Shown here piece by piece: positions 42,711-54,707 of a DNA stretch of 62,755 nt. Made by a program: the position numbers and the translations under genes. Position 1 is the stretch's first letter, and each line of letters starts with the position of its first letter. Source of the stretch: an alpha proteobacterium SCGC AAA536-K22 (lineage in GTDB: Bacteria; Pseudomonadota; Alphaproteobacteria; Puniceispirillales; Marisalimonadaceae); the NCBI GenBank assembly GCA_000421325.1, contig ATWQ01000012.1:1-62755 (forward strand), given 5' to 3'. Below the pieces are notes generated by a model that was not told the origin of the DNA, searched no databases, and saw nothing but the letters and a program-made list of their open reading frames with translations.

Positions 42711-43997
42711 TTAAGCCCCAACAACAAGACGTCTAGGGTCTTCTATAATCTCTTTAATTCTTACTAGAAAAGAAACAGCTTCTCTACCATCTATAATACG
42801 ATGATCATAGGATAAGGCTAAATACATCATTGGTCGAATTTCAATAACATCATTGATCGCAACTGGTCTTTTTTGAATTTTGTGCATTCCTAATATACCT
42901 GATTGAGGTGGATTTAAAATTGGTGAAGACATTAATGAACCATAAACTCCACCATTAGAAATTGTAAAAGTTCCACCAGCCATATCCGTTATACCTAAGC
43001 TACCTTCTTTAGCTTTTTTACCAAAATTAGCAATATTAAGCTCAGTTTCTCCAAAAGACATTTTATCAGCATTTTTTAGGACAGGCACTACTAATCCTTG
43101 AGATGTTCCGACTGCAACACCAATGTTATAATAATTTTTGTAAACAATATCACTACCATCTATTTCTGCGTTAACTGCAGGAAATTGACTTAACGCATCA
43201 ATTGAGGCTTTAACAAAAAAACTCATATATCCAAGCCTAACTCCATTTTTCTTTTCAAAACTATCTTGGTAGTTCTTTCTCATTTCCATTAAAGCTGTCA
43301 TATCAACTTCATTGTATGTTGTTAACATAGCTGCAGTATTTTGTGCTTCTTTTAATCTACGAGCAATAGCTTGCCGCAATCGAGACATTGGAACACGCTC
43401 TTCAAGAATATTGTTAACAGCTTCTCTAACAACCTCAGGTTTAATATTAATTTGCTTGTTTTCAACTTTCTCCGGCTTAATTGTTTGTTCTTCAACCTTT
43501 TTATTTTCTTGTTTTGGAGTAGGTTTAGAATTTTCATCTGTTTTTTCTCCAGCGACTATAATTGCCAATAGCGCCCCCACTTCAACAGTATCACCCTCTG
43601 AAACTGCAAGATTATCTAGAATGCCAGACACAGCTGCTGGAACCTCTAATGTGACTTTATCTGTTTCGAGTTCTACAATTGGCTCGTCAACTTCAACAAA
43701 CTCTCCTTGTTTTTTTATCCACTTAGAAACCGTTGCCTCTACAACAGACTCTCCCAATACTGGAACCAGAACATCCATCCCACTAACCTTTCGTTCATTT
43801 ACTTTTATTTCTTTGTTTATATTATTTAACTTAGAATCATCTTCGTTTTTGATTTGATTTAAATATAAAAGAACATCGCCTTTTGTTACTCTATTATCAA
43901 CTCCCGTACCTTCTATATCAAAAATATCTAAATTTTTTTCCTTTATAATTTTTGCTGCTGAAGGCATGGCTACTTTGCCAGTAATTTTATTTTCCAT
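42711..43997 (-). CDS. sucB: 2-oxoglutarate dehydrogenase E2 (SucB) with permuted domain order
   Basis: SucB transfers the succinyl group to CoA. The order is unusual: a peripheral-subunit (E3-binding) domain comes first, at residues 11-48 ([32 protein letters not shown]). A linker follows, then the lipoyl domain at about 75-150 with its lipoyl-Lys114 in [10 protein letters not shown], a Lys/Glu/Pro linker, and the catalytic domain from about 200 with His399 in SYDHRIIDG. Canonical SucB is lipoyl, then E3-binding, then catalytic. No E3-binding domain remains between lipoyl and catalytic parts here. The gene starts eight bases after sucA, and there is no room for an upstream lipoyl domain. Confidence 0.95.
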   Translation of the reverse strand: MENKITGKVAMPSAAKIIKEKNLDIFDIEGTGVDNRVTKGDVLLYLNQIKNEDDSKLNNINKEIKVNERKVSGMDVLVPVLGESVVEATVSKWIKKQGEFVEVDEPIVELETDKVTLEVPAAVSGILDNLAVSEGDTVEVGALLAIIVAGEKTDENSKPTPKQENKKVEEQTIKPEKVENKQINIKPEVVREAVNNILEERVPMSRLRQAIARRLKEAQNTAAMLTTYNEVDMTALMEMRKNYQDSFEKKNGVRLGYMSFFVKASIDALSQFPAVNAEIDGSDIVYKNYYNIGVAVGTSQGLVVPVLKNADKMSFGETELNIANFGKKAKEGSLGITDMAGGTFTISNGGVYGSLMSSPILNPPQSGILGMHKIQKRPVAINDVIEIRPMMYLALSYDHRIIDGREAVSFLVRIKEIIEDPRRLVVGA

Positions 43998-44005
43998 AAG
44001 TCAAA

Positions 44006-46900
44006 CTATTCTGCCGCTTGCCTGGTTGTTTTATTTGTAGTTGTTTCTAAAGCTTCATTTACTAAATCAGATTGTTCTTTATTATGCCTAGATAAGGATC
44101 CTGTTGCAGGAGAAGCTGCTTCTGCTCTACCAGCATAAAAGGGTCTTGAAAACTTTGCCTTAAATGATCTAAGCACGTTTTCAATTTTTCTATCAACAAA
44201 GAACCATGCGCCCATATTTTTTGGTTCTTCTTGGCACCAAACAAATTCAGCATTTGGTGTATCAGACAATATTTCTTTTAATGTTGAAGAAGGAAACGGA
44301 TAGATCTGTTCTAATCTCAAAATTTTCACATTATCTAATTTTCTTTTTTCTCTTTCTTCCAATAAATTGTAGAAGACTTTACCAGAACAAATAACAACTT
44401 TTTTTATTTCTTTATCCTTAAGATTTGTATTTGGATCTCTTATTACTCTTCGAAAGGCAGTATTCTCTGCCATATCAGACAAATTAGAAACACACATTTT
44501 ATGCCTTAAAAGACTTTTGGGTGTCATTATAATTAATGGTTTTCTGAAATCTCTTTTTAATTGTCTCCTTAAGGCATGAAAATAATTTGCAGGTGTACTA
44601 CAATTTAAAACTTGCATATTATCTTCACCACATAATTGAAGATATCTCTCCAATCTTGCTGATGAATGTTCTGGTCCTTGACCTTCATAACCATGAGGAA
44701 GTAGCATCACCAATCCTGACATTCTTAACCATTTAGCCTCACCACTTGAAATAAATTGATCTACAATTACTTGAGCACCGTTAGCAAAGTCCCCAAATTG
44801 AGCTTCCCACATAACTAAAGCTGTAGGTTCTGTTAGAGAATAACCATATTCAAAGCCTAACACTGAAGCCTCTGATAAAGGAGAATCAATAACCTCAAAA
44901 CTTTGTTGGTTAGGTTTAATGTTATTTAAAGGTGTATATCTTTCTTCTGATACTTGATCAATAAATACAGAATGCCTCTGAGAAAAAGTTCCTCTACAAC
45001 TGTCTTGTCCTGATAATCTTACAGGATATCCTTCTATTAATAACGAGCCAAACGCAAGATGTTCTGCAGTTGACCAGTCTATTCCTTCACCAGACATGAT
45101 GGTTTTTTTTCTAGCTTCTATTATCCTTGAGAGTTTTTTATTTACTTGTAAGTTTTCAGGTATAGTAGTAATTGCTTTTCCGATTAATTCTAAGTCATCT
45201 TTAGTTACAGATGTCTCTCCTCTACGGTCATCTCCATGAGCAGCCCGTAGACTTGACCATTGACCTTCTAACCAATCTGCTTTATTGGGCTTATAATTTA
45301 TTCCAGCTTCAAATTCTTTTTCAAGGAAGTTGATATGATTGTCAACTTCATCCTTAGCTTCTTGGTCAGATAAAACACCTTCATTTATAAGCTGAGATGC
45401 ATAAATTTTACTAATACTATCGTGGGATCCAATTGTTTTATACATAACTGGTTGAGTGAAAGCGGGCTCATCTCCTTCATTATGACCATAACGACGGTAA
45501 CTTATAATATCTAGAACAACGTCACACGCAAATTTTTGTCTAAACTCTGTTGCTATCCTTGATGCATGAACTACAGCTTCTGGATCATCACCATTAATAT
45601 GCATAATTGGAGCCATGACCATTTTTGCTACATCTGTACAATATGGGCTCGAACGAGAATAATTTGGACTAGTTGTAAATCCAATCTGATTATTTACAAC
45701 TATATGAATAGTACCACCTGTTCTGTAACCCCTTAGTCCAGAAAAATCAAAAGTTTCAGCTACTATTCCTTGACCTGCAAAGGCAGCATCACCATGTAAC
45801 ACAATCCCTAACACTGATAATCTGTCATTTGTATCATTATGTTGGTTTTGTTTTGCTCGAACCCTACCAATGACAACAGGAGCTACGACTTCTAAATGAG
45901 ACGGATTTGCTTGTAACGATAAATGTACGTTGTTTCCATCAAACTCTCTATCAGCAGAAGCACCCATGTGATACTTAACATCTCCAGATCCTCCTGCCTC
46001 TTCTGGATTTGCTTGATTGCCCAAAAACTCAGAAATAATTGCTCTAAAGGGTTTATTTAATATGTTGTATAAAAGATTTAATCTTCCTCTGTGAGCCATC
46101 GCAATGACAACTTCTTTCATGCCTAACTGACTACCACGTTTTAATATTTGCTCGATAGCTGGAACAACAGACTCTGAACCATCTAATCCAAACCTTTTAG
46201 TTCCAGCGTATTTTTTATGAAGAAATTGTTCAAATGTCTCTGCTCCAACTAATCTTTCATAAATAGCTTTTTTACCTCTTTTGGTAAATTCTGTAGCATT
46301 TCTAATTGATTCTATTCTTTCTTGTATCCAGGCTTTTTGAGCTGGATCTTGTACATGCATAAATTCTATTCCTATTGAGCCACAATAGGTTTCTTTTACT
46401 ATTTCCATTATTTGTCTTAAAGATGCTGACTCCATTCCTAGAACATTATCTATAAAAATTGGTCTGTCCCAATCATCGTCACCAAAGCCATAAGTTTTAG
46501 GATTAAGTTCTGGGTGTATATCGCCTTGTTGTAAATTGAGAGGATCTAACTTAGCTAAAAGATGTCCATTGATCCTGAAAGCTCTAATAAGCATTATAGC
46601 CCGGATTGAGTCAGTTGTCGCTGCTCTTAAATCTGTTGCTGACAAATCACCTTTACCAACAATCCCTCTTGCTACTGCCCTTACACTCTCAACAGTATCT
46701 ATTGCTCCAATAACTTGACTATTTTTCCTGGCCCAACTTGGCCCATCATCAAGTATAGCTTCATCTCCATTACTCTTGAACCAAAGATCCCATTCTTTTG
46801 GAACAGCATTTTGATTAATCTTCCATTCTTTATACAAATCATTAATGAAAGTTGCATTTGTACCAGAGAGAAAACTTTGATCAGAGTTTTGATCGTCCAT
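44006..46900 (-). CDS. sucA: 2-oxoglutarate dehydrogenase E1
   Basis: The 964-residue thiamine-diphosphate enzyme decarboxylates 2-oxoglutarate and transfers the succinyl group to SucB. It has the N-terminal E2-contacting segment (SFLSGTNATFINDLY), the E1 core with AMAHRGRLN, the ThDP motif from HGDAAFAGQG to NNQIGFTTSP, YRRYGHNEGDEPAFTQP, and the C-terminal QDSCRGTFSQRHSVF and VWCQEEPKNMGAW blocks. Length fits the family (about 930-990). It lies 69 bases downstream of sucD and eight before sucB in one operon. Confidence 0.97.
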   Translation of the reverse strand: MDDQNSDQSFLSGTNATFINDLYKEWKINQNAVPKEWDLWFKSNGDEAILDDGPSWARKNSQVIGAIDTVESVRAVARGIVGKGDLSATDLRAATTDSIRAIMLIRAFRINGHLLAKLDPLNLQQGDIHPELNPKTYGFGDDDWDRPIFIDNVLGMESASLRQIMEIVKETYCGSIGIEFMHVQDPAQKAWIQERIESIRNATEFTKRGKKAIYERLVGAETFEQFLHKKYAGTKRFGLDGSESVVPAIEQILKRGSQLGMKEVVIAMAHRGRLNLLYNILNKPFRAIISEFLGNQANPEEAGGSGDVKYHMGASADREFDGNNVHLSLQANPSHLEVVAPVVIGRVRAKQNQHNDTNDRLSVLGIVLHGDAAFAGQGIVAETFDFSGLRGYRTGGTIHIVVNNQIGFTTSPNYSRSSPYCTDVAKMVMAPIMHINGDDPEAVVHASRIATEFRQKFACDVVLDIISYRRYGHNEGDEPAFTQPVMYKTIGSHDSISKIYASQLINEGVLSDQEAKDEVDNHINFLEKEFEAGINYKPNKADWLEGQWSSLRAAHGDDRRGETSVTKDDLELIGKAITTIPENLQVNKKLSRIIEARKKTIMSGEGIDWSTAEHLAFGSLLIEGYPVRLSGQDSCRGTFSQRHSVFIDQVSEERYTPLNNIKPNQQSFEVIDSPLSEASVLGFEYGYSLTEPTALVMWEAQFGDFANGAQVIVDQFISSGEAKWLRMSGLVMLLPHGYEGQGPEHSSARLERYLQLCGEDNMQVLNCSTPANYFHALRRQLKRDFRKPLIIMTPKSLLRHKMCVSNLSDMAENTAFRRVIRDPNTNLKDKEIKKVVICSGKVFYNLLEEREKRKLDNVKILRLEQIYPFPSSTLKEILSDTPNAEFVWCQEEPKNMGAWFFVDRKIENVLRSFKAKFSRPFYAGRAEAASPATGSLSRHNKEQSDLVNEALETTTNKTTRQAAE

Positions 46901-46969
46901 AGCTACAAGTCCTTTTTAACGAATGATTAATAAAGATATACTACACAAAAACTTAACAATTAAATCAAG

Positions 46970-47851
46970 TTATTTCCATTGTTGTATTGCTTTTACGACA
47001 GCTTTACCCAAACCAGAAGGAGATTCAGACATTATAAAGCCAGAGTCACTCATAACTTTAACTTTTGAATTTGCGTCGCCACTCCCTCCACTAACAATTG
47101 CTCCCGCATGCCCCATAGTTCTTCCAGGAGGAGCAGTCTTACCTGCTATAAAGCCAGCTATAGGTTTTTTTATTTTATGATTTTTTATGAAAGCAGCTGC
47201 ATCTTCTTCAGCATTTCCACCAATTTCTCCAATCATTAATATTGCCTCTGTTTGTTCATCATTCAAAAACATTTCAAGACAATCAATGAAGTTAGTACCA
47301 TTTATAGGATCACCACCAATTCCGATACAAGTTGACTGCCCTAAACCTGCAGCTGTTGTTTGAGCAACCGCTTCATAAGTTAATGTACCTGACCTGGAAA
47401 CTATACCTATTTTACCTGGAATGTGAATGTGTCCAGGCATTATACCAATTTTACATTGTCCAGGCGTAATTACCCCAGGACAATTTGGTCCAATCAATCT
47501 GGAATTTGATTGATTAAGATACTGCTTAACTTTGATCATATCTTGAACTGGAATTCCTTCAGTAATACAAATAATTAATGGTATGTTTGAGGATATAGCT
47601 TCTAAAATTGAATCAGCTGCAAATGGCGGTGGTACATAAATTACTGATGCATCTGGATTAACTTCTTCAACACACTCTCTAACAGTATTGAAAACTGGAA
47701 GGTTTAAATGTATTGTTCCACCTTTTCCTGGGGTAACTCCCCCAACCATTTTAGTACCGTATGCAATAGCCTGCTCAGAATGAAAAGTACCCTGGCCTCC
47801 AGTAAATCCTTGGCAAATTACTCTAGTATCTTTGTTGATCAAAACAGACAT
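46970..47851 (-). CDS. sucD: Succinyl-CoA synthetase alpha subunit
   Basis: SucD, 293 residues, carries the CoA-binding [15 protein letters not shown] near residue 16, [20 protein letters not shown] near 121, and the phospho-His site GHAGAIVSG near 247. It catalyses the substrate-level phosphorylation step of the TCA cycle with SucC. Its start follows directly on the sucC stop with no spacer, so the two are translationally coupled. Confidence 0.97.
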   Translation of the reverse strand: MSVLINKDTRVICQGFTGGQGTFHSEQAIAYGTKMVGGVTPGKGGTIHLNLPVFNTVRECVEEVNPDASVIYVPPPFAADSILEAISSNIPLIICITEGIPVQDMIKVKQYLNQSNSRLIGPNCPGVITPGQCKIGIMPGHIHIPGKIGIVSRSGTLTYEAVAQTTAAGLGQSTCIGIGGDPINGTNFIDCLEMFLNDEQTEAILMIGEIGGNAEEDAAAFIKNHKIKKPIAGFIAGKTAPPGRTMGHAGAIVSGGSGDANSKVKVMSDSGFIMSESPSGLGKAVVKAIQQWK

Positions 47852-49021
47852 TTAATTAATCTCCCTTACAGCACTTACAATCTTCATAGCTGCATCGTCT
47901 AAATCATCCGCCGGGGTTATTTTAAGACCAGAATCAGACAATATTTTTTTACCCTCTTCAACATTTGTTCCGGCTAGCCTTACCACTAGTGGTTTAGTTA
48001 ATGATAATGCTTTTGCTGCTGCCACAACACCTTCTGCAATAATATCACACCGCATTATTCCACCAAAAATATTGACAAGAATACCTTTAACTGCTTCATC
48101 AGATAAGATAATTTTAAATGCTTCTGTAACTTTTTCTTTTGTAGCACTGCCACCGACATCTAAAAAATTAGCTGGTGATGATCCTTTTAATTTAATAATA
48201 TCCATGGTTGCCATTGCAAGACCTGCTCCATTTACTAAACATCCTATAGTCCCATCTAGTTTGATATAAGCTAAATCATATTTACTTGCTAAAATCTCGG
48301 CGGGATCCTCTTCAGTTTCATCTCTTAAAGCCATTATTTTTTGATGTCTATAGAGTGCATTATTGTCAAATGACATTTTTGCATCTAAGGCGATCAAACT
48401 ATTTTCAGAAGTTAAAACTAAAGGGTTTATTTCTAATAAACTTGCATCAGTTTCAGTAAAAAGTTTATACAACTGACTAAAAAAATTTCCAGCTTGTTTA
48501 AAACTTGTTCCACTTAAATTAAGATTGTTTGCTATCAATCTAGAATGAAAAGGCTGAAAACCTATTGTAGGATCAATATTAAAAGATAATATTTTTTCTG
48601 GATTTTTTTCTGCAACTTTTTCAATATCCATCCCACCTTCTGTTGAAACTATTACTGAAACCCTACTGCTAACTCTATCAATGACCATTGAAAAATAATA
48701 TTCTGAATCTATATCACATCCATCTTCAATATATAATCTCTGGACAAGCTTTCCTTCACTACTAGTTTGATGCGTTATTAACTTTTGACCAAGAATTGTT
48801 TCAGCAGCATTTTTTACTGCTTCTAAATCATTTACAACTTTGACACCACCAGCTTTTCCTCTTCCACCTGCGTGTATTTGTGCTTTCACAACATAAACCG
48901 GTCCAGGTAATTCTTTTGCAGCAAGTAATGCATCTTCAACTGAAAAAACAGCCTTTCCATTAGGAGTTGGAATATTATAATCCCTTAACAGCTCTTTTGC
49001 TTGATGTTCATGAATATCCAA
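47852..49021 (-). CDS. sucC: Succinyl-CoA synthetase beta subunit
   Basis: SucC has 389 residues and an N-terminal ATP-grasp fold ([29 protein letters not shown] near residue 45). [10 protein letters not shown] lies near 195, and the C-terminal ligase domain holds [15 protein letters not shown] and [11 protein letters not shown]. It supplies the nucleotide-binding part of succinyl-CoA synthetase. It lies 22 bases downstream of mdh and abuts sucD. This mdh-sucC-sucD-sucA-sucB order is a classical alphaproteobacterial TCA operon. Confidence 0.97.
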   Translation of the reverse strand: MDIHEHQAKELLRDYNIPTPNGKAVFSVEDALLAAKELPGPVYVVKAQIHAGGRGKAGGVKVVNDLEAVKNAAETILGQKLITHQTSSEGKLVQRLYIEDGCDIDSEYYFSMVIDRVSSRVSVIVSTEGGMDIEKVAEKNPEKILSFNIDPTIGFQPFHSRLIANNLNLSGTSFKQAGNFFSQLYKLFTETDASLLEINPLVLTSENSLIALDAKMSFDNNALYRHQKIMALRDETEEDPAEILASKYDLAYIKLDGTIGCLVNGAGLAMATMDIIKLKGSSPANFLDVGGSATKEKVTEAFKIILSDEAVKGILVNIFGGIMRCDIIAEGVVAAAKALSLTKPLVVRLAGTNVEEGKKILSDSGLKITPADDLDDAAMKIVSAVREIN

Positions 49022-49043
49022 AACTTATACCTTTCTATGATAT

Positions 49044-50012
<969 letters not shown>

Positions 50013-50139
50013 TTATTCTAAGTATTAAAGAAAGTGCGATTAATTATAATTAAAAATTGATTAATTTATTATAATTAATGGTTATCTTTTAAACTTTTTT
50101 TTCTATGCTATCAAGGTAAGATTAATTATTAAGTTTTTA

Positions 50140-51213
50140 TCAAACTTGTGACATTTCTACTATCCTAGAGATAGTTCTTTGAAATTCAAATTCCCATTCC
50201 TCTCCTTGATATATTTTTCTAAAATCAGTCTCTGCATTAGCTATTAAAAAGCAATTTTTATCATATAAGGCATCTATTAACCATATGAACCTTCTTGTTT
50301 CATTACGAGATTTATCATCAAGAACTGGAATGTTTTCTATTATGATTCCCTTATATCTTTGTCCTATTTCTATATAATCAGACGCAGCTAAAGGCTTGTT
50401 ACATAAATCATTAAAATCTATTTTCGCTATACCTGCAGCCACTTGAGGAATGAATATTGTTCTGCCTGAAATCTCAATTGTTTCTGATTGTTTTACAAAA
50501 CCTAAACTAAGTTTCAAAAATATATTGTCGATTTTCTTTTTATTTTCTTTGTTTATAGGACTTAGCCACACCTTATTACCGCTTAGAGATCTCTCCCTCC
50601 AATCATCACCATTTTGAATTTCTACAATTTCTGTTTTTAATTTTAGATTCTCTATGAAGGGTAAAATTCGATCTCTATGTAAACCATTTTTGTAAAGACC
50701 AGTTGGCGGTTGATTTGATGTTGTTACTAAAGTTGTTCCGTAAGAGAACATTACATTGAATAAACGTGATAAAATCATAGCGTCAGCAATATCTCTAACT
50801 TCCATTTCGTCAAAACAAAGTAACTTTGCTGACCTTGCTAAATCTTGCCCAACCAAGAGAACACAATCTTTATTTTTTTCTATTTTACTTTTTTCTAAAA
50901 TACGCTGATGAACTTCTTTCATAAAATCATGAAAATGTAATCTTCTTTTTTCTTTGATAGGGACATTTTGAAAAAATAGATCCATAATCATAGATTTACC
51001 TCTTCCAACACCTCCATACAAATAAATACCTCTTATATGATCTGAGTTTTTATTTGAAAATATTTTATAAAAAAAATTCTGTTTGGTATTTAATTCAACA
51101 AATTTTTGATGAAGTTTGTCAAAAAAGGAGGCTACAATCAGTTGACCTTTATCTAGGTTAATGGAATTATTTAAAGCTATATTTTGGAGGTTTTTTTCTA
51201 TTACTATTTTCAA
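50140..51213 (-). CDS. zapE: Cell division ATPase ZapE (AFG1 family)
   Basis: The 357-residue P-loop protein has Walker A YGGVGRGKSMIMDLFF (about residues 67-82), HFHDFMKEVHQRI, Walker B LLCFDEMEVRDIADAM, and the LVTTSNQPPTGLY block. This is the AFG1/LACE1-like ATPase ZapE, which in E. coli associates with the Z-ring late in division. It often sits between sdh and mdh genes in Alphaproteobacteria, as here. It starts 33 bases downstream of sdhB on the same strand. Confidence 0.93.
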   Translation of the reverse strand: MKIVIEKNLQNIALNNSINLDKGQLIVASFFDKLHQKFVELNTKQNFFYKIFSNKNSDHIRGIYLYGGVGRGKSMIMDLFFQNVPIKEKRRLHFHDFMKEVHQRILEKSKIEKNKDCVLLVGQDLARSAKLLCFDEMEVRDIADAMILSRLFNVMFSYGTTLVTTSNQPPTGLYKNGLHRDRILPFIENLKLKTEIVEIQNGDDWRERSLSGNKVWLSPINKENKKKIDNIFLKLSLGFVKQSETIEISGRTIFIPQVAAGIAKIDFNDLCNKPLAASDYIEIGQRYKGIIIENIPVLDDKSRNETRRFIWLIDALYDKNCFLIANAETDFRKIYQGEEWEFEFQRTISRIVEMSQV

Positions 51214-51246
51214 ACCATTCAGCCACTTTAAGGAAACTGTTTAAAA

Positions 51247-52026
51247 TTATTTTCTTTCAAGCTGAAGTTTTTTAATTTCTCCAATAGCCTTTGCAGGATT
51301 CAAACCTTTAGGACAAGTTTTTGTACAATTCATTATTGTATGACACCTATAAAGTTTAAAAGTATCTTCCAAATCATCTAATCTTTCGTTCGTGTTTTCG
51401 TCTCGACTATCTGCAATCCACCTATATGCTTGTAATAAAACAGCTGGACCTAAATATTTATCACCATTCCACCAATATGAGGGGCAAGATGTGGTACAAG
51501 AAAAACACAAAACACATTCCCATAGACCATCTATTTTTTCTCTTTCTTTTGGAGATTGCTTTCTTGATTTACCCTGTTCAGGCTTAGTATCAGTTTGCAA
51601 CCAAGGTTTAACAGATGTTAACTGAGCGTAGGCTTTTGTTAAATCGGGTACTAGATCTTTTACAACATCCATGTGCGGAAGGGGATATATATTTATATCA
51701 CCTTTAACATCCTCTATAGATTTTAAACAAGCTAAAGTATTTGTGCCGTCAATATTCATTGAACATGAACCACATATACCTTCTCTACAAGAACGTCTAA
51801 ATGTTAAACTTGAATCAATTTCTTGTTTAATTTTGATTAAGGCATCCAAAACCATAGGACCACATTCATCTAGATCAATAGTATAGCTATCAATTCTAGG
51901 ATTTTGATCATCGTCTGGGGACCATCTATAAACATTTACTTTTCGAGAATTTTTTGTTTCACCTATAAATGGGTAATCAATACCTTTGACGATTTTAGAA
52001 TGTTTTGGTAGGGCAAATTCAGCCAC
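51247..52026 (-). CDS. sdhB: Succinate dehydrogenase iron-sulfur subunit
   Basis: SdhB has 259 residues. The N-terminal ferredoxin domain holds [16 protein letters not shown] ([2Fe-2S] ligands), and the C-terminal domain has [16 protein letters not shown] and [17 protein letters not shown] for the [4Fe-4S] and [3Fe-4S] clusters. It passes electrons from SdhA to ubiquinone. It follows sdhA by 17 bases in the sdhCDAB operon. Confidence 0.97.
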   Translation of the reverse strand: MAEFALPKHSKIVKGIDYPFIGETKNSRKVNVYRWSPDDDQNPRIDSYTIDLDECGPMVLDALIKIKQEIDSSLTFRRSCREGICGSCSMNIDGTNTLACLKSIEDVKGDINIYPLPHMDVVKDLVPDLTKAYAQLTSVKPWLQTDTKPEQGKSRKQSPKEREKIDGLWECVLCFSCTTSCPSYWWNGDKYLGPAVLLQAYRWIADSRDENTNERLDDLEDTFKLYRCHTIMNCTKTCPKGLNPAKAIGEIKKLQLERK

Positions 52027-52043
52027 AAATATCTCCTATTAAA

Positions 52044-53834
52044 TCAGTAAACTCTTGCAGCAGGTGGAACCGTAGCAACTTCGTTAGTTAGTGTATTAAG
52101 GTGAACATCTCGATAATCAAGTTTAGTCTTATTTTTATCATTTAACCACATGATTGTGTGTTTCATCCAATCTTTGTCATCTCTTTCTGGATAATCCTCA
52201 TGCGAGTGAGCGCCTCGTGATTCTTTCCTTTGATCTGCAGATTTAATTGTAACTATTGCCTGTTGCATAAGGTTTTCCAGCTCTAATGCTTCGACTAAAT
52301 CAGTGTTAAAAATCATTGATCTATCTTTTATGCCAATTCCATCTAAACTATTTGCAATAGTATCAACTTTTTTTACACCCTCATTCATTGAAGAATTAGA
52401 CCTAAAAACTGCTGCGTGTTTTTGCATTGCATTTTGCATTGAAGTTCTTATTTCACCGACAGAAATATCACCTTTAGCATGTCTCATTTTGTCTAATCTT
52501 GCCAAAATTTTATCTGTTACATGTTTAGGTAAGGGAGCGTGTGAGGCGCCTTTTTCAACTGTTTTTAACGCTCTTTGAGCAGCTGCTCTACCAAAAACTA
52601 CTATATCTAACAATGAATTAGTGCCTAACCTATTAGCTCCGTGGACAGAAACACATGCCGCCTCTCCAATAGCCATTAAGCCAGAAACAACCGCATTTTG
52701 GTCACTTCCTTTTCTAGTTACAACTTCTCCATGATAATTAGTTGGTATACCACCCATGTTATAATGCACAGTTGGCAAAACAGGAATAGGTTCCTTAGTT
52801 ACATCAACCCCGCAAAATATTTTTGCAGTTTCGCTAATTCCCGGCAATCTCATATGTAAAGTTGCAGGATCAATATGCTCAAGATGCATAAAGATATGAT
52901 CTTTATTAGGACCAACACCTCTGCCTTCGTTGATTTCAATAGTCATTGACCGTGAAACAACATCTCTACTTGCTAAATCTTTTGCGGTGGGGGCATATCT
53001 TTCCATAAATCTTTCGCCCTCAGAATTTGTTAAATATCCACCTTCACCTCTTGAACCCTCTGTAATTAATACACCAGCACCATAAACACCTGTTGGATGA
53101 AATTGGACAAATTCCATATCTTGCAGTGGTAATCCTGCCCTCAAGACCATAGCATTACCATCTCCAGTACATGTATGAGCTGATGTGCAAGAAAAGTAAA
53201 CTCTACCATATCCACCTGTAGCCAAAACTGTTTGATGACCTCTAAACCTATGTATTTTGCCATCATCCATGCATAGAGCTAATACACCTACGCACTTGCC
53301 ATTGTCATCCATCAATAGATCTGTTGCGATATACTCTACAAAAAACTCAGCTTGATGTTTTAAACATTGTTGATAAAGAGTATGCAAAATTGCATGCCCC
53401 GTTCTATCAGCGGCAGCACAAGCTCTTCTAGCCATTTTTTTTCCATAATCTAGAGTATGTCCGCCAAAAGGACGCTGATATACTTCTCCTTCTTCTGTAC
53501 GAGAAAAAGGTACTCCAAAGTTTTCTAATTCGGTGACAGAAGGAATAGCCTCTTTACACATATATTCAATTGCATCTTGATCACCTAACCAATCAGAACC
53601 TTTAACAGTATCATACATATGAAATTGCCAGCTATCATTTTCACCCATGTTATTCAGAGCAGCACCAATTCCGCCTTGTGCTGCAACTGTATGACTTCTA
53701 GTTGGGAAAACTTTTGTAATACAAGCAGTTTTTAAACCACCAGAGACCATACCCAAGGTTGCTCTTAAACCAGCGCCACCAGCACCTACAACAACAACAT
53801 CATGTTCATGGTCTATAATTTCATATTCAGACAT
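52044..53834 (-). CDS. sdhA: Succinate dehydrogenase flavoprotein subunit
   Basis: SdhA has 596 residues. FAD motifs include [15 protein letters not shown], and [16 protein letters not shown] carries the covalent-FAD His (about residue 48). The substrate site has [24 protein letters not shown] and the catalytic [13 protein letters not shown]. Length is typical. It oxidises succinate to fumarate on the inner face of the membrane. It lies 16 bases after sdhD. Confidence 0.97.
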   Translation of the reverse strand: MSEYEIIDHEHDVVVVGAGGAGLRATLGMVSGGLKTACITKVFPTRSHTVAAQGGIGAALNNMGENDSWQFHMYDTVKGSDWLGDQDAIEYMCKEAIPSVTELENFGVPFSRTEEGEVYQRPFGGHTLDYGKKMARRACAAADRTGHAILHTLYQQCLKHQAEFFVEYIATDLLMDDNGKCVGVLALCMDDGKIHRFRGHQTVLATGGYGRVYFSCTSAHTCTGDGNAMVLRAGLPLQDMEFVQFHPTGVYGAGVLITEGSRGEGGYLTNSEGERFMERYAPTAKDLASRDVVSRSMTIEINEGRGVGPNKDHIFMHLEHIDPATLHMRLPGISETAKIFCGVDVTKEPIPVLPTVHYNMGGIPTNYHGEVVTRKGSDQNAVVSGLMAIGEAACVSVHGANRLGTNSLLDIVVFGRAAAQRALKTVEKGASHAPLPKHVTDKILARLDKMRHAKGDISVGEIRTSMQNAMQKHAAVFRSNSSMNEGVKKVDTIANSLDGIGIKDRSMIFNTDLVEALELENLMQQAIVTIKSADQRKESRGAHSHEDYPERDDKDWMKHTIMWLNDKNKTKLDYRDVHLNTLTNEVATVPPAARVY

Positions 53835-53850
53835 TAAAATACTTTCTTGA

Positions 53851-54234
53851 TTATAAATAAATTTTTAATACACATAGGATTGACAAGACACCTAAAACGA
53901 ATGCTATTAATTTTATAAGTATTAAAGATACAATTTTCAACCCCTCATGATGCACATAATCCTCGATTACTACTTGCAATCCTAAAGCCGCATGAAAATA
54001 TAAAGTTCCAAATAGTAGTATCAATCCTGTTGCATTGAAAGGACTCTGCAACCATTCAATTGACTGCTCATAGCCACCTATTAAAATTAACATAAGTGAA
54101 GAAGTAAACCATACAACTAGAGGTACCATAGCAATAGCAGAAATCCTCTGCAATTTCCAGTGACCGACTCCATGTGTTTTTAGAGTTTTCAAATCTTCAA
54201 CCTTAATTAAATTATCATTAATACTATTATTCAT
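53851..54234 (-). CDS. sdhD: Succinate dehydrogenase membrane anchor SdhD
   Basis: The 127-residue protein has three membrane helices (about 32-52, 65-88 and 101-125). [16 protein letters not shown] precedes helix 1, and [16 protein letters not shown] carries the probable heme-ligand His and quinone-site residues. It anchors SdhAB with SdhC. It lies four bases after sdhC. Confidence 0.94.
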   Translation of the reverse strand: MNNSINDNLIKVEDLKTLKTHGVGHWKLQRISAIAMVPLVVWFTSSLMLILIGGYEQSIEWLQSPFNATGLILLFGTLYFHAALGLQVVIEDYVHHEGLKIVSLILIKLIAFVLGVLSILCVLKIYL

Positions 54235-54238
54235 ACAC

Positions 54239-54625
54239 CTAAATCACTTTGAGATAAATTATTAACCAAGTTAATACAGTTAAAAATAAAGAACAAGAAA
54301 CTACTACCCCACCAGAAATATAAGCATGCTTCAAATCATAACCATAACCAGCATCCCAAAATAAATGTCTTATACCGTTAGAGAGATGATAGAACAGACC
54401 AAAAGTAAAACCAAGAAGAACTAAATGACTAAACCAATGATTGATAACCGTTGAATATAAAAGATATGTGTCTTTACCAAGTGTTAGAGCTATTATCCAA
54501 ACTACCAAAATGATGCTACCCATTGATAAGACAACACCTGTACCTCTATGAAGAATTGAAAGAATTGAAGTAAGTTGTGGTTTATAAATTTGGAGATGAG
54601 GTGAAAGTGGTCTTTGTCTACTCAT
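54239..54625 (-). CDS. sdhC: Succinate dehydrogenase cytochrome b556 subunit SdhC
   Basis: The 128-residue protein starts with RPLSPHLQIYKPQLTSILSILHRGTG, interrupted here only for its two key parts: SPHLQIY and SILHRGTG. Three helices follow, and HLSNGIRHLFWDAGYG carries the axial heme His. It is the first gene of sdhCDAB. The 82-base gap upstream, before the DMT gene, should hold the operon promoter, but none is clear. Confidence 0.94.
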   Translation of the reverse strand: MSRQRPLSPHLQIYKPQLTSILSILHRGTGVVLSMGSIILVVWIIALTLGKDTYLLYSTVINHWFSHLVLLGFTFGLFYHLSNGIRHLFWDAGYGYDLKHAYISGGVVVSCSLFLTVLTWLIIYLKVI

Positions 54626-54707
54626 ATATTATACCCGTAACATTAATATATTCAATAAATGAACTAATTATGTAAAAATTTCAATTATAAATACAAAAAA
54701 ATCTAAC

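Noticed and set aside
43312-43857. Long plus-strand frame (181 codons)
   Set aside because: It is antisense to sucB, low in complexity and without a start signal. SucB is unambiguous on the other strand.
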